The notes under the pieces: model-generated
Databases searched by the model: none
The model's input: the letters and a program-made list of their open reading frames with translations, nothing else
Told to the model about the DNA's origin: nothing
In this document: positions 58,950-64,000 of the stretch, piece by piece
Layout of the letters: each line of letters starts with the position of its first letter
How positions within the stretch are numbered: position 1 is the stretch's first letter
Made by a program: the position numbers and the translations under genes
Assembly: GCF_030733745.1 (NCBI RefSeq)
Contig: NZ_JASHIK010000005.1
Location: 186,001 to 250,000, forward strand
Source: Stappia sp. MMSF_3263
GTDB taxonomy: Bacteria > Pseudomonadota > Alphaproteobacteria > Rhizobiales > Stappiaceae
Reading direction: 5' to 3'
DNA: 64,000 nucleotides

Positions 58950-59405
58950 TCACTCGAGGACGACGAGCGGTTCGCCGTATTCCACCGGCTGCCCGTCCTC
59001 GACCAGGATTGCGGTGACGCGACCGGAGCGGGGAGACGGGATCTGGTTCATGGTCTTCATCGCCTCGACGATGACCAGCGTGTCACCGGCATTGACGGTG
59101 TCGCCGACCTCGACGAAGTTGCGCGCGCCAGGCTCGGCCGCGCGATAGGCGGTGCCGACCATCGGCGAGGGCACGGCGCCGGGATGTCCGGCCGGGTCGG
59201 CGGGGGCGGGGGCCGACGCGGGCGCGGCCGGGGCTGCGGGCGCCGCGCGGGCGACCGATACCGGCGCCTCGACCGTGATCTGGCGGGCGACGCGGACGCG
59301 GAAATCGTCGCGCTCGAGCTCGATCTCCGTCAGATTGGTCTCGTCAAGCAGAGCCGCGAGCTGGCGAATCAAGTCCTGATCGAATTGGTCTTTCTTTTCC
59401 GACAT
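58950..59405 (-). CDS. accB: Acetyl-CoA carboxylase biotin carboxyl carrier protein
   Basis: A 151-residue BCCP: N-terminal helical part (about 1-45), Ala/Pro linker (about 55-80) and C-terminal biotinyl domain with EAMKTMNQI, whose Lys carries biotin. 14 bp before accC and 48 bp after aroQ, in the conserved aroQ-accB-accC order. Confidence 0.97.
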   Translation of the reverse strand: MSEKKDQFDQDLIRQLAALLDETNLTEIELERDDFRVRVARQITVEAPVSVARAAPAAPAAPASAPAPADPAGHPGAVPSPMVGTAYRAAEPGARNFVEVGDTVNAGDTLVIVEAMKTMNQIPSPRSGRVTAILVEDGQPVEYGEPLVVLE

Positions 59406-59453
59406 TTGCCTGTCTTGATCTTTTCGTGGTTGAACGGGCCGCGTGGGCCGTGG

Positions 59454-59894
59454 TCAGGGCCTGATGACGGTCGACAGCGCTTCGAGCGCAAGCCGGTAGC
59501 CAGTCGGACCAAAGCCGCAGATCACGCCGAGCGCGACCGGCGACACGTAGGAATGATGCCGAAAGGCCTCCCGCGCGAAGACGTTCGAAAGGTGAACCTC
59601 GACGGTGGGTATCTCGGCGGCGCGGATGGCATCGTGCAGCGCCACGGACGTGTGCGTGAAGGCGGCGGGATTGATCACCAGCCCTTGCGCGAGATCGCCC
59701 GCCTCCTGGATCCAGTCGACCAGCATGCCCTCGTGGTTGGACTGCCGGAACTCGATCTCCAGGTCGAGATCCTCCCCGACATCGCGGCACAGGCTTTCGA
59801 TATCGCCAAGGGTCGCCGTTCCGTATGTGGAAGGCTCCCGTGTGCCGAGCCGGTTGAGGTTCGGACCGTTGAGGACATAGATCGAGGCGGACAT
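59454..59894 (-). CDS. aroQ: 3-dehydroquinate dehydratase, type II
   Basis: A 146-residue type II dehydroquinase of the shikimate pathway: [20 protein letters not shown] (Tyr/Arg active site), [17 protein letters not shown] and [17 protein letters not shown]. Forms dodecamers. First of the aroQ-accB-accC-aat set. Confidence 0.96.
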   Translation of the reverse strand: MSASIYVLNGPNLNRLGTREPSTYGTATLGDIESLCRDVGEDLDLEIEFRQSNHEGMLVDWIQEAGDLAQGLVINPAAFTHTSVALHDAIRAAEIPTVEVHLSNVFAREAFRHHSYVSPVALGVICGFGPTGYRLALEALSTVIRP

Positions 59895-60078
59895 TCATTC
59901 CCCGCAAGGGCGACGCGACACGGGTGCGCGTCACGTGGCATCACTGAGCCCCTTATAGGGACTCGGGAAGCGCAGGAAAAGACCTGTTGTCACCTCCCGC
60001 GGTCTCCCGCAGGCCGTTGCGGGCGGCGCGCATGCGCATCGCCGACCGACGGGACCGGGATGGAGAACCGCTACGCCC

Positions 60079-60831
60079 TCAGCAGGTCGCCTGGCCGCAA
60101 TTGCGCATCGAGTCGATCTTGCCCTTGAGCTGATCGTAGCCGACGGCGCCCATCACCACGTCGTCGCCGATGACATAGGAGGGTGTCCCGGTCAGGCCGA
60201 GCCGGTTCGCCAGCATGTAGACTTCCTGGATCGAGGTCTTGACCTCCGGATCGTCGAGGGAGGCCTCGACCTTGTCCGTGTCGAGCCCGGCTTCCCTGGC
60301 GGCGGCCAGCGCGCTTGCCTTGTTGGCCTGGCTGCGGGCGCCCATTAGGTTGCGGTGGAAGTCGTGATACTTGTCCGGCGCGATCATGTTGACCGCGACC
60401 GCGACCTGCGCCGCCTCGACCGACCCCTGGCCGAGAACCGGGAATTCCTTCAGCACGACGCGGAGCTTGTTGTCTTCCTGGAGCAGCTTTTCCATGTCGG
60501 CCATGGCGCGCTTGCAGTAGCCGCAATTGTAGTCGAAGAACTCGACCAAGGTGACGTCGCCGTCCGGGTTGCCGAGCTCGACCTGGCGGGTGGAGTCGAA
60601 GAGGATGTCGGCCACGCCCGACAGGGCCTCCGTGCGCGCCTTGCTGGCAGCCGCCATTTCGCGTCGCTCCAGTTCCTGAAGCGCCTCGCGGATGATTTCC
60701 GGGTTCCCGATCAGGTACTCGCGGACGATCTTCTCCACGTCGCCGCGCGCCAGGGGCGTGTCCTGGGCCTGCGCCACGGGCGAAAAGACAAAGGCCATTG
60801 CGGCGATGGTGGCCAGAAGCAGCTTCTTCAT
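60079..60831 (-). CDS. DsbA-family thiol:disulphide oxidoreductase
   Basis: A 250-residue periplasmic thioredoxin-fold protein: signal peptide (about 1-22), helical N-terminal part (about 25-80), active site CGYC (103-106) in FFDYNCGYCKRAM and the cis-Pro loop TGTPSYVIG. The N-terminal helical addition is that of the DsbA-like Com1/ScsC-type group found before aroQ. ATG 60831 has GGAG before it. Confidence 0.93.
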   Translation of the reverse strand: MKKLLLATIAAMAFVFSPVAQAQDTPLARGDVEKIVREYLIGNPEIIREALQELERREMAAASKARTEALSGVADILFDSTRQVELGNPDGDVTLVEFFDYNCGYCKRAMADMEKLLQEDNKLRVVLKEFPVLGQGSVEAAQVAVAVNMIAPDKYHDFHRNLMGARSQANKASALAAAREAGLDTDKVEASLDDPEVKTSIQEVYMLANRLGLTGTPSYVIGDDVVMGAVGYDQLKGKIDSMRNCGQATC

Positions 60832-60902
60832 TCGGGTCTCCAGAGACCGGGGGAACGCCCTCAATCCGGTCCGTTAGGTGTCGTTCGCAACGCGTCCCGC
60901 CG

Positions 60903-62363
60903 TCAAGAGCGGCCGGGAAGCTTCGGAGGCTTATAGGACACGATATCATCAGCCTGTAGCCAGGATGGCGTTCCGCGCTTCAATTTTTTTTGTGCTCGGG
61001 CCGCGTAGCGTTTCGCCGCGCTGAAATCGCCTCGCGCCATCAGGCCGCGGGCGGTGGCAAGGTCCGCCTCGGCCGTCTTGCCCTGGCGGCCGAGGGCGAT
61101 GGCCAGCTGCGAATATCCGATATGGGAGTTGGGATCCATCTGCAGGCCGAGCTTGAGGACCCGTTCCGCCTCCGCCAGCGCGGACGTCTCGTTCGCGGCG
61201 ACGAGTGCGAAGCCCAGCCAGATCTGGAACTGGGGCTCCCTGGGACGCAGGGCGACGGCCTGGCGGAACGGGCCGATCGCGGCCTTCGGACTGCCCGATT
61301 CGAGCAGGGCCTGCCCCTTGAGCTCATGAAAATACGGGTTGTCCGGCTGCCGGCGCAGCAGCTTGTCGATGACCTCGACCGCCTGGCGGCGGCTCTGGGT
61401 GCGCATGGTCACGACGGCGCGCGCATATTCGGCGGGCAGGGAGCTGTCGGATCTCGGATAGGCCCGGGCGACCACGTTCGGGTGGCTGGTGTAGGCGATC
61501 AGCTTGGCCCGCACCATGTCGTGACGGAACTGCAGCTCGGGGCTGGCGGGCGTGTCCCAGTAGCGGCTCTTGCGGGCCAGCGTTTCCAGCGCGTTGAGGC
61601 GCTCGCGCGGCATCGGATGGCTCTGCGCGTAAGGATCGGTGTACTGGGCGGAGAACAGCAACTGGTCGGCGAAACGGCTGAAGGTCTTCAGCATGCCCTT
61701 TGCCGACTGGCCGGTTTTTTCCAGGAAGGTGATCGCGGCGCGGTCGGCAATGGATTCCTCGCCGCGCCGATAGGCAAGCAGGCTGCGCTGCGCGATCCCG
61801 GTGCCGGCCGTCAGGGCTCCGGCGCCGCCCTGGGCGATGCCCGACTGTCCGGACGAGGCGCCGGCGGCCATGGCGCCGACGCCCAGGATGGTGCCGAGAA
61901 CCGCCATGATCTGGGCGTTGGCGAGGGCCTGGCGCAGGCGAACGAGATGGTTGCCGGTGATGTGTCCGGTCTCGTGCGCAAGGACGCCGATCACCTCGCC
62001 CGGCGTCTCGGCCTCGGTGATCACTCCGACATTGATGAAAATGCGTCGAGCATCCGCAACGAAGGCGTTGAAGTCGTTGCGGTTTACGAGAATGATCTCG
62101 ACCTGCTGACGGGCAATGCCGGCGGCGTCGAAAATCGGTCCCGCATAGTCGCGCATGAGGGCCTCGGTTTCCGCGTCCCGCACCAGCGGTATTCCCCCTT
62201 GCGCGCGTGCCGGCGCGCTCATCGGGCCGAGCGCCACCACGCCGGCCATGGCCGCAGCCGCCAGGTTCTTCACAAGCGCGCGTCCGGGCCTGCCGCGGCC
62301 TGTCGCCATTTCCGTTCGGGGAGTGGAAGAAAGGGACGGGAGCATGGGCAGGCCTTTGTTCAC
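60903..62363 (-). CDS. bepA: M48 metalloprotease with TPR domain, BepA-like
   Basis: A 486-residue periplasmic protein: signal peptide (about 30-55), M48 domain with zinc motif HETGH (H130, E131, H134) and the distal Glu in RGEESIADRAA, then TPR repeats (about 330-460). BepA/YfgC degrades or assembles outer membrane proteins. ATG 62363 and 62345 are both possible starts. The upstream 251 bp contain a small GC hairpin (62400-62419) and no gene. Confidence 0.93.
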   Translation of the reverse strand: MNKGLPMLPSLSSTPRTEMATGRGRPGRALVKNLAAAAMAGVVALGPMSAPARAQGGIPLVRDAETEALMRDYAGPIFDAAGIARQQVEIILVNRNDFNAFVADARRIFINVGVITEAETPGEVIGVLAHETGHITGNHLVRLRQALANAQIMAVLGTILGVGAMAAGASSGQSGIAQGGAGALTAGTGIAQRSLLAYRRGEESIADRAAITFLEKTGQSAKGMLKTFSRFADQLLFSAQYTDPYAQSHPMPRERLNALETLARKSRYWDTPASPELQFRHDMVRAKLIAYTSHPNVVARAYPRSDSSLPAEYARAVVTMRTQSRRQAVEVIDKLLRRQPDNPYFHELKGQALLESGSPKAAIGPFRQAVALRPREPQFQIWLGFALVAANETSALAEAERVLKLGLQMDPNSHIGYSQLAIALGRQGKTAEADLATARGLMARGDFSAAKRYAARAQKKLKRGTPSWLQADDIVSYKPPKLPGRS

Positions 62364-62614
62364 GGTCTTGCTGGTCTCGTTCGCGCCGGTTGCAGGTTAC
62401 GGGCCCGGGCAAGGGCCCGGCATCGGGCAACACCCCCTCGACAGGTGCGCAAGCGGAGGGTAGGTGACCGGGACGAGGCCGGTCAACTGCCCGCAACGGT
62501 ATGTGCTCCGCCCCTCTAAACGCTGCAAATGCGGCACCAGATTGGCGTGCTTGCCGTTGGCCGGCCTGCCGGCTGCGAAAACGCCCTGACAGCTCTTGAA
62601 ACAGGAAGCCATCC

Positions 62615-63775
62615 ATGCCCGACGTGTCCCGCCGATCCGAGGTCGAACCGTTCCTTGCAATGGACGTGCTTGCCCGGGCCAACGCTCTGGAGGCGGCCGG
62701 CGCGCGCGTCCTGCACATGGAGGTCGGCCAGCCGGGCGCACCGGCGCCGCGTGCTGTTCTGGACGCGGCCCGGGCAGCACTGGACGGGGGGCGCATCGGT
62801 TATACCGAGGCGCGCGGCCTGCCGTTGCTGCGCCGCGCCATTGCCGACCACTATCGCATCGCCCATGGCATCGAGGTTCCCGACCACCGCATCGTCGCGA
62901 CGACAGGCTCGTCGGCGGGGTTCAACCTGGCGTTTCTGGCCGCATTCGATCCGGGCGACCGGGTGGCGATCACCGCGCCGGGCTATCCAGCCTACCGCAA
63001 CATCCTGCGGGCCCTGGGGCTTGTTCCGGTCGAGATCGAGGTCGGCGCCGAGACACGCTGGGCGCTGACGCCGGAACTGCTGGAGGCCGCCCACCGGGAG
63101 GCGCCGCTGAAGGGCGTCCTTGTCGCCTCGCCCGCCAATCCGACGGGCACGATGATGACACCGGAGGCGCTCAAGGCCCTCAACGCGGCCTGTGAGGCGC
63201 TCGACCTGTGGTTCATCTCCGACGAGATCTACCATGGCCTCGTCTTCGAGGGGCGCCAGGAAACAGCGCTCGCCTTCACGGACAAGGCCATCGTCATCAA
63301 CAGCTTCTCGAAATACTACTGCATGACGGGCTGGCGGATCGGCTGGATGGTCCTGCCCGAACAACTGGTCCGTCCGGTCGAGCGGATCGCGCAGAGCCTG
63401 TACATCTCGCCGCCCGAGCTTTCCCAGCGCGCGGCGGCGGCGGCCTTTGGCGCGACCCGTGACCTGGAAGCGGTCAAGGCGGGTTACGCGCGCAACCGGG
63501 CGGTGCTGCTGGAACGGATGCCGGGTCTCGGTTTCACCGAGATGCTTCCCGTCGACGGTGCCTTCTACCTCTATGCGAGCGTTCGCCCGTTCTCCAACGA
63601 CAGCGTCGCCTTCGCGGCACGCATGCTGGAGGAAACCGGTATCGCGGCGACGCCGGGACCGGATTTCGATCCCGTCAACGGACGCGCCTACCTGCGCTTT
63701 TCCTTTGCCGGCGATACCGCCGTCATCGAGGAGGCGATGGAGCGGCTTGGCGAGTGGCTGCCGCGGATTGGGTGA
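62615..63775 (+). CDS. PLP-dependent aminotransferase, class I/II
   Basis: A 386-residue fold-type I aminotransferase: GQPGAPAP (about 38-45), ANPTGTM (about 174-180), Asp/Tyr of SDEIYHGL and the PLP Lys K233 in NSFSKYYCMTGWR; carboxylate Arg near LRFSF. Closest to aspartate/aromatic aminotransferases of the AspC/PatA type. GGAAGCC stands before ATG. Confidence 0.92.
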   Translation: MPDVSRRSEVEPFLAMDVLARANALEAAGARVLHMEVGQPGAPAPRAVLDAARAALDGGRIGYTEARGLPLLRRAIADHYRIAHGIEVPDHRIVATTGSSAGFNLAFLAAFDPGDRVAITAPGYPAYRNILRALGLVPVEIEVGAETRWALTPELLEAAHREAPLKGVLVASPANPTGTMMTPEALKALNAACEALDLWFISDEIYHGLVFEGRQETALAFTDKAIVINSFSKYYCMTGWRIGWMVLPEQLVRPVERIAQSLYISPPELSQRAAAAAFGATRDLEAVKAGYARNRAVLLERMPGLGFTEMLPVDGAFYLYASVRPFSNDSVAFAARMLEETGIAATPGPDFDPVNGRAYLRFSFAGDTAVIEEAMERLGEWLPRIG

Positions 63776-63856
63776 ACCGCACGCGATACGCAGGAGAGGT
63801 CAGCGTGCGGTGCAGGCCGCGTTTCAATCCTGCGGGGAGGCGAGACCGAAACAAAA

Positions 63857-63884
63857 AACCGGCGGATCGTGTGATCCGCCGGTT
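63857..63884 (-). terminator. Strong intrinsic terminator of the next minus-strand gene
   Basis: A perfect 12-bp stem (63857-63868 with 63873-63884) with a GTGT loop; on the minus strand it is followed by six T (63853-63858 complement). It ends the gene at 63890. Confidence 0.85.
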
Positions 63885-63889
63885 CCTGT

Positions 63890-64000
63890 CTAGATGACCT
63901 GCCGGGAGTGCTCTTGGGCAGTACTGCCTTGGACGACGAGGGTTTTCAGCGCGCCCACAACCGAATTGCCTTTCAGAAGAAGGAGCGCCGCTGCCACCAG
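63890..64000 (-). CDS. 3' end of an unidentified gene (partial)
   Basis: The last 36 codons and TAG of a minus-strand gene that continues beyond the window. The reading is chosen because a perfect terminator follows the stop by 5 bp. The residues are hydrophobic and Val/Leu/Ala-rich, then a polar tail ending Q-V-I; too little for a family. Confidence 0.45.
   Translation of the reverse strand: MVAAALLLLKGNSVVGALKTLVVQGSTAQEHSRQVI

Noticed and set aside
1-64000. CRISPR arrays, rRNA genes, insertion sequences, prophage genes
   Set aside because: None seen: no regular repeat-spacer pattern, no transposase or integrase and no phage structural genes.

Overview
The window looks like chromosomal DNA of a GC-rich alphaproteobacterium of the order Hyphomicrobiales (Rhizobiales), perhaps near Stappia/Roseibium. 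The clues are the dsbA-aroQ-accB-accC-aat gene order, the opgGH and btaAB lipid/glucan genes, TRAP-type uronate uptake and the overall base composition. Genus placement is inference only. Most genes are ordinary and GC-rich. Three AT-richer patches stand out as probable transfers: 1-1650, 10290-11230 and 13980-15660.

Left edge (1-1650): an apparent retron. A strongly folded RNA segment is followed by a 44-residue single-helix membrane peptide not seen by normal gene-length cutoffs, an XRE-type helix-turn-helix protein, and a reverse transcriptase carrying the retron signatures NAxxH and (V/I)TG. The peptide's Shine-Dalgarno sits in the 3' arm of the RNA hairpin, which suggests a guarded-toxin logic. 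The 5' end of the RNA may lie outside the window.

1978-13955: gatB, then osmoregulated periplasmic glucan synthesis (opgG, small unknown, opgH), betaine-lipid synthesis (btaA, btaB), a GNAT acetyltransferase, an AT-rich secreted orphan gene flanked by an 18-bp direct repeat, a GST, two DUF2147 proteins and a Sel1-like protein. 13980-22304: AT-rich island with three uncharacterised genes, tRNA-Ser(GCU), aldo/keto reductase and LysR with an MFS relic between, VOC protein, ArsR-SRPBCC pair, a LuxR-type regulator behind a long AT-rich leader, a PPOX-family protein and a GNAT.

22325-33323 (all minus): a compact 12-gene operon of small-molecule biosynthesis type with no NRPS or PKS. It encodes a SET-domain protein, ThiF/E1-like enzyme, divergent aspartate-carbamoyltransferase homologue, ProX-like binding protein, EamA exporter, enolase-superfamily enzyme, a group IV decarboxylase fold lacking its PLP lysine, two spermidine-synthase-like proteins around a methyltransferase, a YqcI/YcgG-family (haem oxygenase type) protein and a nitrilase-family amidase. 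An ArsR-type regulator lies just upstream with dyad operators between. I do not recognise this combination; it is the second candidate for an undescribed system.

34929-47279: a glucuronide/hexuronate regulon made of two divergent operons: uxaC, uxuB, a GH31 glucosidase, dctM and dctQ leftward; dctP, beta-glucuronidase, a FadR-type GntR regulator and uxuA rightward. A cluster of palindromes between them is the likely operator. 47439-53568: DUF2478 protein, 2H phosphoesterase, an ACP-KAS-MaoC-MaoC acyl-modifying cluster, a membrane protein, PlsC-like acyltransferase and an FAH-family hydrolase. 53779-64000: solitary ParA, a Zn/Cd/Pb ATPase behind a MerR-type promoter, aat, accC, accB, aroQ, dsbA, a BepA-like M48 protease, an aminotransferase and the 3' end of an unidentified minus-strand gene with a strong terminator.
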